Shown: positions 28,960-37,486 of the stretch, piece after piece
How positions within the stretch are numbered: position 1 is the stretch's first letter
Layout: every line of letters begins with the position of its first letter
Made by a program: the position numbers and the translations under genes
Assembly: GCF_001552595.1 (NCBI RefSeq)
Contig: NZ_BCRM01000003.1
Span: 186,001-250,000, forward strand
DNA: 64,000 nt
DNA from: Rhodococcus erythropolis NBRC 15567
GTDB lineage: Bacteria > Actinomycetota > Actinomycetes > Mycobacteriales > Mycobacteriaceae
Direction of reading: 5' to 3'
The notes under the pieces: generated by a model
Seen by the model: the letters and a program-made list of their open reading frames with translations, nothing else
Database searches by the model: none
What the model was told of the DNA's origin: nothing

Positions 28960-30453
28960 ATGTCGCTCTCACCAGCAAATGCTTGGGCGTACCCGGAGAG
29001 CCTGAAGGAAGCGGACAGCGTGCCGATGCTCGTCGACGGCGCCTGGATCGAGGCCGCATCCGGCGAGACGTTCCCGACCTACGACCCGGGCACCGGTGAG
29101 GTGATCGCGAACGTGGCGCTCGCCGGGGAAAAGGACACCGATTTCGCAGTCGCTGCGGCGCGGCGCGCGTTCGACGAACAACGGTGGATGCGCCTGGCTC
29201 CTCAGCAGAGGGGCGCGATCCTCTGGCAGGCCGGGCAGATCATGCGGGACAACGTGGATGCTCTCGCCGCGCTGGAGAGCCGCAACATGGGAATTCCCGT
29301 TCCGCAGGCACGGTCGATGGTGCTCGAAGCGGCGGCTCAATATCAGTACTACGGCGGCTGGGCGGACAAGATCCACGGTCAGACCATCGATCTGGGACCC
29401 GGGGAGAAGCGCATCCAGGGTTACACGCTCCGCGAGCCGGTCGGCGTCGTCGCGATGATCGTCCCGTGGAACGCTCCCATCATCTCTGCGTCGAAGAAGC
29501 TCGCTCCCGCCCTTGCGGCCGGGTGCACGTGCGTGCTCAAGCCCGCCGACGAAACCCCACTGACTGCGCTGTGGCTGGGACAAATTCTCACCGAGGCCGG
29601 CGTGCCAGACGGCGTGGTGAACGTGATCACCGGCCCCGGTCCGACAGTGGGCGCTGCCCTGACTGCCCACCCGGATGTCGACGCCGTGGCGTTCACCGGT
29701 TCCACCGACGTCGGCCGAACCATTGTCCACGCGTCGACGGGCAACATGAAGAAGCTCTCGCTCGAGCTCGGCGGCAAGTCGCCGGTCATCGTGATGCCTG
29801 ACGCCGACCTCGCCGCCGCAATTCCCGGAGTTGCGGGTGCGGTGTTCTGGAACACGGGCCAGGTGTGCGCTGCAGGAACGCGACTGTTCGTTCACGAGTC
29901 GGTCTACGACGAAGTGGTCAACGGTGTCGCGGCCGAGGGCCGCAAACTGCGCATCGGATACGGAACCCAGCCCGACGTGGATCTCGGACCGTTGATTTCC
30001 CGCAAACAGCTCGACCGGGTCACGTCCTACGTCGATGCCGGTGTCAACGCCGGCGCAACCGTCCTCTCCGGTGGCAACCGCGTAGGCGACGCAGGGTACT
30101 TCTTCGAACCGACCGTACTCGTCGACGTCGATCAGTCGATGAGCGTCATGCGCGAGGAGATCTTCGGACCGGTCCTCGGTGTGATGCCGTTCTCGGACAT
30201 CGACGAAGCAGTGGCGCTCGCCAACGACAGCTCCTATGGGCTCGCTTCGAGTGTATGGACAGCGGACGGCTCGGTCGGCCACTCCATTGCCCGACGTCTA
30301 CGTGCGGGCCGCGTGGGAATCAACGTCCATCGCGCCGGTGGTGTGTACATGCCTGCGGGCGGCTACCGGCAGTCGGGATGGGGCCGAGAGAACGGACTGG
30401 ACGGCCTCGACAGCTACCTCGAGACGAAGTCCGTGGTGTCGACGCTGGCGTAA
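28960..30453 (+). CDS. NAD(P)-dependent aldehyde dehydrogenase
   Basis: The start is ATG 28960, behind AGAGGAGAAACG; the frame stays open back to 28762 but that part spans the operator and is not coding. The 497 residues contain VAMIVPWNAPIISASKKLAP with the catalytic Asn, FTGSTDVGR, LSLELGGKSPVIV with the general-base Glu, and NTGQVCAAGTRLFV with the nucleophilic Cys. This is the phenylacetaldehyde/betaine-type ALDH subgroup, oxidising an aldehyde to an acid. It is divergent from the CoA transferase operon and followed 76 bp later by the MaoC-ligase-ECH-IclR operon. Confidence 0.92.
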   Translation: MSLSPANAWAYPESLKEADSVPMLVDGAWIEAASGETFPTYDPGTGEVIANVALAGEKDTDFAVAAARRAFDEQRWMRLAPQQRGAILWQAGQIMRDNVDALAALESRNMGIPVPQARSMVLEAAAQYQYYGGWADKIHGQTIDLGPGEKRIQGYTLREPVGVVAMIVPWNAPIISASKKLAPALAAGCTCVLKPADETPLTALWLGQILTEAGVPDGVVNVITGPGPTVGAALTAHPDVDAVAFTGSTDVGRTIVHASTGNMKKLSLELGGKSPVIVMPDADLAAAIPGVAGAVFWNTGQVCAAGTRLFVHESVYDEVVNGVAAEGRKLRIGYGTQPDVDLGPLISRKQLDRVTSYVDAGVNAGATVLSGGNRVGDAGYFFEPTVLVDVDQSMSVMREEIFGPVLGVMPFSDIDEAVALANDSSYGLASSVWTADGSVGHSIARRLRAGRVGINVHRAGGVYMPAGGYRQSGWGRENGLDGLDSYLETKSVVSTLA

Positions 30454-30486
30454 TTCGCCATTGACCAGAGCAGATACGGCATATAA

Positions 30487-30522
30487 GTTCTTAAATACGA
30501 ACTTTCTTTTCTAATTACGGAC
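30487..30522. promoter_or_regulatory. tandem 16-bp operator, copy pair b (MaoC/ligase/ECH/IclR operon)
   Basis: GTTCTTAAATACGAAC (30487-30502) and TTTTCTAATTACGGAC (30507-30522) start 20 bp apart. The second copy ends 7 bp before the ATG at 30530, so the operator covers the place of the ribosome site as well as the promoter end. This operon also encodes the IclR regulator, which would make the control autoregulatory. Confidence 0.7.
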
Positions 30523-30529
30523 GGACACT

Positions 30530-31702
30530 ATGACGCAGACTGCAGAACCTGAAATCGGCAAGAGCCTGGCAGAGGGCAAGTTCACGGACGAGATGCTCGA
30601 GAAGATGCGTGCGTTGATCGGCACCGAGCTACGCACGGCCGGTTCCGTGAACAACGAATACGCCACACGTTTGGCAATCCTTCGGTTCGCCGAGGGCATC
30701 GGCGACGACAACCCGCTGTGGACGGACGAGGCATACGCCGCCGGCACTGCGCACGGCGAACTCATCGCTCCCCCGAGTTTCATCTTCGCCTGCCTCGGCT
30801 CCGTCCAGGTCGGATGGCCCGGACTGGGCGGCTTCCACGCCGAGACCAACATGGAGTTCCACCACCCCATCAGGGTCGGGGACAAGATCACCGCGCGCGT
30901 GGTGTTCGACGGATTCGACGGGCCCATCGACGCCAGCAAGTTCGCCGGCCGCCGCATCAAGGATTACCTGCGGCAGGAATACCGGAACCAGAACGACGAA
31001 CTTGTCGCCACGTTCATCTGCTCCCGCATGCGATTCGAGCGCACCGAGATGCAGGCCAAGCGAGAGTCACGCAAGATCGAATTGCCACACCCGTGGACCG
31101 ATGCCGAACTGGCGAGGGTCGACGCCGATGTGCTGGCGGAGTCGCCACGCGGCGCCGAGAAGCGCTACTGGGACGACGTTCAGGTGGGCGACGACCTCGG
31201 CATCATCACCAAGGGCCCGATCGGTCTGACGGACGAGATCGCGTTCGTCGCCTCCGGTGCCGCACCGATCCCCCGGCTCGCCGCACACGGTGTCGCTCTG
31301 CGCCGATACAAGAAGCACCCCAAGTGGGCATTCCGAGACCCGAACACGCACGCACTCGAGCCCGTGTACTCGGTCCACTACAACGATTACGCCGCGAGCC
31401 TCCAGGGCGCACAGATGGCCTATGACGTGGGCATCCAACGCACCTGCTGGCAGATTCATCACCTGACCAACTGGATGGGCGACGACGGGTTCTTGAAATC
31501 GCTGCACGACCAGTACCGTTCGCACGTCTACCTCTCCGACGTGGTCAGGCTCGGGGGCAAGGTCACGGAAAAGCTTGTCGACGGCGACGGCGATCATGTG
31601 GTCAAGGTCGAGACCTGGGCGACCAACCAGCGCGAGCAGTCCGTGATGCCCGGTTCGGCGGTCATCCGTCTCCCCTACCGCGCCGAGGCGGCTGCGAAGT
31701 GA
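30530..31702 (+). CDS. MaoC-like hydratase with N-terminal FAS1-like dehydratase domain
   Basis: The 390 residues form a double-hotdog protein. The N-terminal half has YATRLAILRFAEGIGDDNPL and APPSFIFACLG, the 'MaoC_dehydrat_N' pattern; the C-terminal half has VYSVHYNDYAASLQGAQMAY and LSDVVRLGGKVTEKLVDGDG. Proteins of this kind hydrate enoyl-CoA thioesters or act as dehydratases on hydroxyacyl-CoA. It is the first gene of a four-gene operon and overlaps the acyl-CoA ligase by 4 bp, so it probably acts on the ligase's product chain. Its ribosome site is poor and overlaps the operator region. Confidence 0.83.
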   Translation: MTQTAEPEIGKSLAEGKFTDEMLEKMRALIGTELRTAGSVNNEYATRLAILRFAEGIGDDNPLWTDEAYAAGTAHGELIAPPSFIFACLGSVQVGWPGLGGFHAETNMEFHHPIRVGDKITARVVFDGFDGPIDASKFAGRRIKDYLRQEYRNQNDELVATFICSRMRFERTEMQAKRESRKIELPHPWTDAELARVDADVLAESPRGAEKRYWDDVQVGDDLGIITKGPIGLTDEIAFVASGAAPIPRLAAHGVALRRYKKHPKWAFRDPNTHALEPVYSVHYNDYAASLQGAQMAYDVGIQRTCWQIHHLTNWMGDDGFLKSLHDQYRSHVYLSDVVRLGGKVTEKLVDGDGDHVVKVETWATNQREQSVMPGSAVIRLPYRAEAAAK

Positions 31703-33303
31703 CCACCACGCAAGCCGCGAGATCGGCCACGTCGAAGTCCGAAAGATGGGGCTCCGACATCGAACCCGTGACGGTCGGCGACCTGACATTCCGGATGTAC
31801 TCCGAGCGTCCGCACCGGCTGGGATCGCTCCTCACGTTTGCGTCCCGGTGGGGGGACCGCGCGCACATCGTGCAGGGTGAGCGGGTGGTGACGTTCGAGC
31901 AGTTCCGCGCATCGGTCGATGCCCGCGCCCACGAGTTCACCTCTGCCGGAATCGGATCCGGCGATCGGGTCGTTCTGCTGGGGTTCAACAGCCCGGAGTG
32001 GATCGTCAACTTCTGGGCCACCGTAGCTGTGGGCGGCGTCGCCGTTCTCGCCAATGCGTGGTGGAGCGAGGAAGAGTTGGTCAGCTCCCTCGAACTCGTG
32101 GAACCTGTGTTGGTCCTCGCGGACGAGCGCATCGCTTCCCGCGTTCCGGACCGATACAAGGTCGCCACGTGGTCGCCCACGGCCGATCCGTCGCCGACCG
32201 CAGCCACTCCGTTCGTTGACCCAGGCACAGCCGAAGAGGACCCAGCGGTGGTGATTTTCACGTCGGGAACCTCGGGCAAGCCCAAAGGTGTTGTCCTGTC
32301 TCACCGTTCATTGCTCTCCGGACTGCAGATGCTGCTCGACATCACTCGGCGACTACCCCACCTGGTCGACGAGACGGCCGGCGAGTCCGCACTGCACACC
32401 GGTCCGATGTTCCACGTCGGCGGCGTCCAGACCCTGCTGCGGGCGATCTGCGTCGGAGACACGCTTGTCATGCCTGCCGGCCGATTCGACCCCGCCGAAG
32501 CCATCCGGCTCGTCGAGGACTGGAAGATCCGACGATGGAGTGCGGTGCCCACCATGGTCACCCGCGTGCTCGAACATCCCGACGTTCGGACTCGTGACCT
32601 GACAACGCTGCGAGCTGTCACCGTCGGCGGAGCCCCTGTTGGCGCAGAGTTTCTCGAACGACTGCGCACCGGGTTGCCCGGCGTCGAACCTCGCGTCGCC
32701 ACCGGCTACGGACTGACCGAGAACGGTGGCCAGGGAGTGGCGGCGTCCGGCAAGGACACCGTCAAACACCCAGGGACGACCGGACGGGCTCTGCCGTGCG
32801 TCGAGATCTCCATCGCACCGCGACCCGAACTCCCCGACGGTGAGATCCTGCTGCGCAGCCCCACCCAGATGCTCGGTTATCTCGGCGAAATCGAATCCCC
32901 GATCGACAGCGACGGTTGGTTGCACACCGGCGACCTGGGACACCTCGACGACGAGGGGTACCTCTGGATCACCGGCCGATCCAAGGACATGATCATCCGG
33001 GGCGGCGAGAACATTGCCCCGGCTTCTGTCGAGGCCGCACTCGTACGCCTGCCCGAGGTCAAGGACGCGGTCGTCTTCGGGGTACCGCACTCGGATCTCG
33101 GTGAGGAAGTGGCGGCGGCTCTCGTACTCGAGTCCGATGTCGACCCGACGCAGTTCGGTGATCGACTGCGCGGCACCATCGCCTCGTTCGCCGTCCCCAC
33201 GCGATGGATCGTCGTCACCGAGGATTTTCCGGTCAACCACGCAGGCAAGATCGACAAGAACGCCGTCGTTGCCGATGCACGCACGAAGGTGGAGTCCCGA
33301 TGA
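31699..33303 (+). CDS. AMP-forming acyl-CoA synthetase (acid-thiol ligase)
   Basis: The 534-residue ANL-superfamily enzyme has the P-loop VVIFTSGTSGKPKGVVLSH (near residues 184-202), VATGYGLTENGG (A5), GWLHTGDLGHLDDEGYLWIT (A7), GRSKDMIIRGGENIAP (A8) and the catalytic lysine in NHAGKIDKNAVV (A10). It should adenylate a carboxylic acid and form its CoA ester. Its overlaps with both neighbours are 4 bp (ATGA/GTGA type). Substrate pocket residues do not allow me to name the acid; short-chain, aromatic and alicyclic acids are all possible. Confidence 0.9.
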   Translation: MTTTQAARSATSKSERWGSDIEPVTVGDLTFRMYSERPHRLGSLLTFASRWGDRAHIVQGERVVTFEQFRASVDARAHEFTSAGIGSGDRVVLLGFNSPEWIVNFWATVAVGGVAVLANAWWSEEELVSSLELVEPVLVLADERIASRVPDRYKVATWSPTADPSPTAATPFVDPGTAEEDPAVVIFTSGTSGKPKGVVLSHRSLLSGLQMLLDITRRLPHLVDETAGESALHTGPMFHVGGVQTLLRAICVGDTLVMPAGRFDPAEAIRLVEDWKIRRWSAVPTMVTRVLEHPDVRTRDLTTLRAVTVGGAPVGAEFLERLRTGLPGVEPRVATGYGLTENGGQGVAASGKDTVKHPGTTGRALPCVEISIAPRPELPDGEILLRSPTQMLGYLGEIESPIDSDGWLHTGDLGHLDDEGYLWITGRSKDMIIRGGENIAPASVEAALVRLPEVKDAVVFGVPHSDLGEEVAAALVLESDVDPTQFGDRLRGTIASFAVPTRWIVVTEDFPVNHAGKIDKNAVVADARTKVESR

Positions 33304-34073
33304 CGACTACAGCCGAGACCGTCACCACCGAGACGATCGCAGTCGATGTGCAAGGCAACGTCGGGATCGTCGAGATACGCCGCGGGCCACACAACTTCTT
33401 CGATGAGAACAGCCTGAAGGAGTTGGCGGACGCGCTCGTCAACCTCGACACAGATCCATCCGTGCGCGTCGTGGTTCTGTGCGCGGAGGGCAAGAGCTTC
33501 TGCGCGGGCGCCGATTTGCGCGGCGTCGATCAGCACATGCTGCGACGCGTCTATCGCGCGGCGTCGCAATTGTTCACCACTCGCAAACCGATCATCGCGG
33601 CCATTCAGGGCGCGGCGGTCGGCGGCGGACTCGGACTCGCGATGGCGGCGGATTTCCGCGTGGCCGGGCCCAGGGCACGGCTCACTGCGAACTTCGCTCG
33701 GCTGGGCTTTCATCACGGGTTCGGACTGTCGGTGACGTTGCCGGCGGCAATCGGCCAGCAATACGCACTCGACTTGCTGTATTCCGGCCGTAATGTCGAC
33801 GCGGCGGAAGCGCTCGCGCTCGGGCTCGTCGACCGAATCACCGATGACGATCCCCGCACCACGGCTCTCGACTGGGCGACGGATATCGCCCGGTCGGCGC
33901 CGTTGTCCCTCACCGCAATCAGGTCCACCCTCCGGCGTGACCTGGCCTCGCGTGTGGTCGCAGCGCTGGACGAGGAAGCTACGGCGCAGACCGCACTTCT
34001 TCACTCTGCTGACTTCGCTGAAGGTGTAGCCGCATCCATCGGGAAGAGACCACCGGAATTCAGCGGATCATGA
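33300..34073 (+). CDS. enoyl-CoA hydratase/isomerase family protein
   Basis: From ATG 33300 (4-bp overlap with the ligase) the product has 257 residues with the crotonase fold: CAEGKSFCAGADLRGVD and KPIIAAIQGAAVGGGLGLAM provide the two oxyanion-hole peptide NH groups. The segment after them reads NFARLGFHHGFGLSVTLPAA, where classic hydratases have a Glu (PE-LG-PG-G). The usual first catalytic Glu is therefore not evident, so it may be an isomerase, hydrolase or C-C lyase of this superfamily instead of a true hydratase. It lies between the ligase and IclR genes. Confidence 0.88.
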   Translation: MTTTAETVTTETIAVDVQGNVGIVEIRRGPHNFFDENSLKELADALVNLDTDPSVRVVVLCAEGKSFCAGADLRGVDQHMLRRVYRAASQLFTTRKPIIAAIQGAAVGGGLGLAMAADFRVAGPRARLTANFARLGFHHGFGLSVTLPAAIGQQYALDLLYSGRNVDAAEALALGLVDRITDDDPRTTALDWATDIARSAPLSLTAIRSTLRRDLASRVVAALDEEATAQTALLHSADFAEGVAASIGKRPPEFSGS

Positions 34074-34119
34074 TCGCCGACCTGCGGCGGACGAGGACCT
34101 ACAGTGAGGATGAGGTTAA

Positions 34120-34890
34120 ATGGTGGCTGTGACCGAGGAACCGAGTGCAGGCCAAGACCGCGAACCTCAGAACCATCGCACGATCGACCGTGTGACACGC
34201 ATCCTCGAAGAGGTCGTCTACAACCCCGGCATGACCTTCGCCGAGCTGTCGCGCGCGATCGACGCGCCGAAGAGCTCCGTGTACGGCTTCATCCGTGGTC
34301 TCGTCGCCGCAGGTTGGTTGTATCAGGACAACACTCGTTTCTACATCGGACCCGCGTTGCACGGCTTGACCTTGGCCAGTGGACATCTGCGCGCCGGGTC
34401 CGTCACTGACGCCGATCTGCAGGCGCTACACGAGGCGGCCGGAGTCACCGTGTTCCTCGGAGTTCAGGCGGGAGACGATCTCATCTACGTCTCCGAGGTC
34501 GGTGCCGATCTCCTCGCGGGTTTCGCAGCTCGGTCCAACATCCGACGCGGGTTGCTCGAGACAGCCGGCGGCAAGGCGTTGCTCGCGGAACTGGCCCCCG
34601 AACATCGCGACGCCTATTTGCGTCGGCGTGGGCGCGAGGAGAACGATCTAGTCGACGAATTCCTCACCCAGTACGACGACATCAAACGCACCGGAATCGC
34701 CCAGAACACCTTGCACAACGGCACCCGCTACGCACTCGCCACCGTCGTGCGCGGCCCGAACGGGAAGGCGGCGGCCGAAGTCACTCTGGTCGGCCCCACG
34801 TCCCGCATGGAGCCTCGGGCGGACGAACTTCGCGCCCTGCTGCTCGAACATGTTCAGAAGTGGCAGAACCGCGCCACGAAGACCCGTTGA
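34120..34890 (+). CDS. IclR-family transcriptional regulator, candidate master of the cluster
   Basis: The 256 residues start with a winged helix-turn-helix: TIDRVTRILEEVV, MTFAELSRAIDAPKSSVYGF and IRGLVAAGWLYQDNTRFYIG (residues 18-72), then the IclR effector domain (GVTVFLGVQAGDDLIYVSEV, LLETAGGKALLAEL, NGTRYALATVVRGPNGKAAA). It is the only transcription factor between 25 and 56 kb. Family members bind pairs of palindromic sites as dimers of dimers, which fits the seven tandem operators. It is the last gene of the ligase operon, which itself has such an operator. Whether it represses or activates cannot be told. Confidence 0.9.
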   Translation: MVAVTEEPSAGQDREPQNHRTIDRVTRILEEVVYNPGMTFAELSRAIDAPKSSVYGFIRGLVAAGWLYQDNTRFYIGPALHGLTLASGHLRAGSVTDADLQALHEAAGVTVFLGVQAGDDLIYVSEVGADLLAGFAARSNIRRGLLETAGGKALLAELAPEHRDAYLRRRGREENDLVDEFLTQYDDIKRTGIAQNTLHNGTRYALATVVRGPNGKAAAEVTLVGPTSRMEPRADELRALLLEHVQKWQNRATKTR

Positions 34891-34907
34891 ATCGTTGATT
34901 CAACGGG
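34883..34907. terminator. hairpin overlapping the iclR stop codon
   Basis: CCCGTTGAATC and GATTCAACGGG form perfect 11-bp arms around a 3-base loop (GTT). The first arm includes the TGA stop of the IclR gene and the structure lies 9 bp from the convergent stop at 34916, so it can serve as terminator for both strands. Confidence 0.65.
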
Positions 34908-34915
34908 CGCCCGTT

Positions 34916-35590
34916 TCACATCGGGCGCAACGACTCGTCGAGCGTGAGCCATAGCGGCTCACCGGTGGATATCTGAATCTGATCCGCCTCGGACCTGGGT
35001 ATGCCATGCAGGTGAATCAACAACGTGCGCAGCACATTCCCGTGAGCGACAACCAAAACTGTCTTTCCCGACCGTAAGTCGGGAACAACGGAGCCCGTCC
35101 AGTGCGGCAGCAGCCTGGTCGTAACGTCGTGGAGCGATTCCGTCTTCGGCACATCCACGCATGACGATTGGTAACGGATCTCACGGTCCTGCCCCCATGG
35201 CGATCCCGGTTCGAGGGGAGGCGGCGCCTCGTCGAACGATCGACGCCATCGCTTGAATTGATCCGCGCCGAACTTGTCTCGAATATCCCCACGGCTGCAA
35301 CCCTGCAGCGCGCCGTAGTGTCGTTCGTTGAGCCGCCACGTGCGGCGTACCGGAATCCAGTGGCGATCCGTCGTGTCGAGAACGGTGTTTGCTGTCGAGA
35401 TCGCCCGTCGCAGAAGCGAAGTGTGTACGACATCAGGAAGGACGGCTGCCTCTGTGATTGCGTGGCCGGCGCGGATCGCCTCTTCGCGACCGCCATCGGT
35501 CAGTGGAATGTCCACCCATCCAGCGAACCTGTCGTCGGCATTCCACGTGCTTTCGCCGTGGCGCAACAGGATCAGATGTGTGCCGGGCAT
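34916..35590 (-). CDS. BPG-dependent phosphoglycerate mutase-like histidine phosphatase
   Basis: ATG 35590 follows AGGAGATTCAGT; the open frame upstream runs into the MFS gene and is rejected. The 224 residues contain ILLRHGESTWNADDRFAGW with the phospho-accepting His, LNERHYGALQGCSRGDIRDK as in GpmA, and VLVVAHGNVLRTLLIHL with the second His. The protein looks like cofactor-dependent GpmA but sits at the end of a catabolic operon, not in a glycolytic setting, and is shorter than the usual 230-250 residues. It may be an extra mutase or a phosphatase acting on a pathway-linked phosphate ester. Confidence 0.82.
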   Translation of the reverse strand: MPGTHLILLRHGESTWNADDRFAGWVDIPLTDGGREEAIRAGHAITEAAVLPDVVHTSLLRRAISTANTVLDTTDRHWIPVRRTWRLNERHYGALQGCSRGDIRDKFGADQFKRWRRSFDEAPPPLEPGSPWGQDREIRYQSSCVDVPKTESLHDVTTRLLPHWTGSVVPDLRSGKTVLVVAHGNVLRTLLIHLHGIPRSEADQIQISTGEPLWLTLDESLRPM

Positions 35591-35669
35591 ACTGAATCTC
35601 CTCGTGTTCCACCGACGTCGATCGCCGCTGCGCCCGGTCGGGGCGCAGCGGCGATCGGGTCGGATTCTC

Positions 35670-37040
35670 TCAACTGGGGGTGGGGGCCGCGGATCGACGT
35701 GACACTTCATCCGAGTCGAGTTCGTACTGTTTGGTCTCACCGATCACGAGAACACAGATGATGGAGACCAAAGCGATGCCCGCCATAACACACCCGAATG
35801 CGAAGCTTCCCCAGGTGGAGATGATCGGTGTCGCGATCAGGGGCGGAATTGCTCCACCGAGCATTCCGGCCAGGCTGTAGCTCAATCCCGTTGCAGTATA
35901 ACGGTATCGAGTCGCAAATTGCTCGGACAGGAATGCGCCGAGCGGCCCTGTCGCGAGCCCGGAGATGAACATCGTGACCGGCACGCCGAGGGCGAACGCA
36001 AGATGCGATCGGGTATCGAGAAGCGGGAACAGGGTCAGCGTCCAGATGACGGCTAGGACACCGGCGATCAAAATCATCCGGCGACGGCCGATACGGTCCG
36101 ACAACACGGCACCGAGGAGAACGGCGACCGAAATCGCCACGCCGCCGAGAACGGCGATCGTCAACACGAACGGGCGTTCCAACTCCAGGGTGCCACTTCC
36201 GTAGCTGACCAGGTATGGACCACCCACGTAGGTGAGCGACAGGGTCATCGCGGTGGCGCCGGTGGCCAACAGGATCTGCAGAGGCTGATGCTTGAACGCG
36301 TCGAAGAACGGGGTGCGGGTGACGCCTACGACCTTGGCTTGCTTTGCGAACACCGGTGTTTCGTCGATCGAGAGCCGAACCCAGAGGCCGACACCGATCA
36401 GTAGGAAGCTGGCGAGGAACGGCACACGCCAACCCCAGTTCAGGAACGTCTCGTCGCTCATCGTCAGCGCCGTGATCAAGAATGTGGCATTGGACAGGAT
36501 GATGGCGATGCCACCGCCGAACGACGGGAAGGATGACCAGAAGCCGCGTTTGGCTTTCGGTGAGTGTTCCGAGACGAACAGGACTGCGCCGCCCCACTCG
36601 CCACCGGCCGCGAGCCCCTGCAAGATGCGCAGGAACACAATGATGATCGGTGCTGCCACACCGATCGTGTTCGCCGTGGGCATGAGACCGACCAGAACGG
36701 TCGAGATGCCCATCAGGAGCATCGTGGCGATCAGCGTCTTCTTACGGCCGATCTTGTCACCGAAATGGCCGAACAGAATACTACCGAACGGCCGGGCGAC
36801 GAATGCCACACCGAGTGTCGCGAACGAAGCCACAGTTCCAGCAGCGGTGCCGAGCGCAGGGAAGAACAACGTCGGGAACACCAGTGCCGCAGCGGTTCCG
36901 TATATACCGAAATCGTAGAACTCGATGACGGTGCCGACGAAGCTGGCTGCAGCCACCTTCTTCATCTTCGGTGGCGTGGTAGCGCCGGTCGACGGTGGCG
37001 GCACGGCGGGATCCGTGACTGCGTCCGATCTCTGTGTCAT
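35670..37040 (-). CDS. MHS-family MFS transporter
   Basis: The 456-residue protein has twelve membrane helices and MHS signatures: VGTVIEFYDFGIYGTAAALV in TM1, GHFGDKIGRKKTLIATMLLM, and GLAAGGEWGGAVLFVSE. It closely resembles the transporter at 48800 in this window, and the two are obvious paralogues. It should import an organic acid or zwitterion with protons. It lies in the operon started by the 3-hydroxyisobutyrate-dehydrogenase-like gene (38413), 30 bp after the carboxymuconolactone decarboxylase-like gene. Confidence 0.9.
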   Translation of the reverse strand: MTQRSDAVTDPAVPPPSTGATTPPKMKKVAAASFVGTVIEFYDFGIYGTAAALVFPTLFFPALGTAAGTVASFATLGVAFVARPFGSILFGHFGDKIGRKKTLIATMLLMGISTVLVGLMPTANTIGVAAPIIIVFLRILQGLAAGGEWGGAVLFVSEHSPKAKRGFWSSFPSFGGGIAIILSNATFLITALTMSDETFLNWGWRVPFLASFLLIGVGLWVRLSIDETPVFAKQAKVVGVTRTPFFDAFKHQPLQILLATGATAMTLSLTYVGGPYLVSYGSGTLELERPFVLTIAVLGGVAISVAVLLGAVLSDRIGRRRMILIAGVLAVIWTLTLFPLLDTRSHLAFALGVPVTMFISGLATGPLGAFLSEQFATRYRYTATGLSYSLAGMLGGAIPPLIATPIISTWGSFAFGCVMAGIALVSIICVLVIGETKQYELDSDEVSRRSAAPTPS

Positions 37041-37070
37041 GGGGTGTAGCTCCTAGTTGGAGGGAATGAA

Positions 37071-37451
37071 TCAGTCGAGATGCCCACCGGCGCGAAGAAC
37101 TTCCTCGGCTACCCGGAAAGCCTCTCCGGCGGCGGGAAGTCCGCAGTACACCGCGGTCTGGAGCAGAATCTCCTTCAGTTCGTCGACGGTGCACCCATTG
37201 GTGAGAGCGCCCTCGATGTGGTGTGCCAGCTGAGCCGGCCGATTCAACGCCGTCAGCATTGCGATGTTGAGAATGCTCCGCTGCTTGCGGCTGATGCCGT
37301 CACGTGACCAGGTGCGCCCGAAGCACACCTCCTCCGAGTAGTCCTGAATGACGTCGTTGAAGGAGTTGCGCTTCTTGTCCTTCTTCTCGACGTAATCGGG
37401 GCCCATCAGTTCGCCCAAGATCTGACGGCCGGTTTCTCTGGTGGTGCTCAA
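37071..37451 (-). CDS. carboxymuconolactone decarboxylase family protein
   Basis: The 126-residue all-helical protein reads like PcaC: FGRTWSRDGISRKQRSILNI, NRPAQLAHHIEGALTNGCTV and LQTAVYCGLPAAGEAFRVAE. The His-rich segment and EILLQ helix match gamma-carboxymuconolactone decarboxylases, though no other beta-ketoadipate genes are nearby, so a different lactone or keto-acid substrate is more likely. The gene is 35 bp downstream of the 3-hydroxyisobutyrate-dehydrogenase-like gene and 30 bp upstream of the MHS transporter, in the operon with operator c. Confidence 0.85.
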   Translation of the reverse strand: MSTTRETGRQILGELMGPDYVEKKDKKRNSFNDVIQDYSEEVCFGRTWSRDGISRKQRSILNIAMLTALNRPAQLAHHIEGALTNGCTVDELKEILLQTAVYCGLPAAGEAFRVAEEVLRAGGHLD

Positions 37452-37486
37452 CGCGTGCTCCTATGGGGTAGAGGGTGGGGGAAAAA

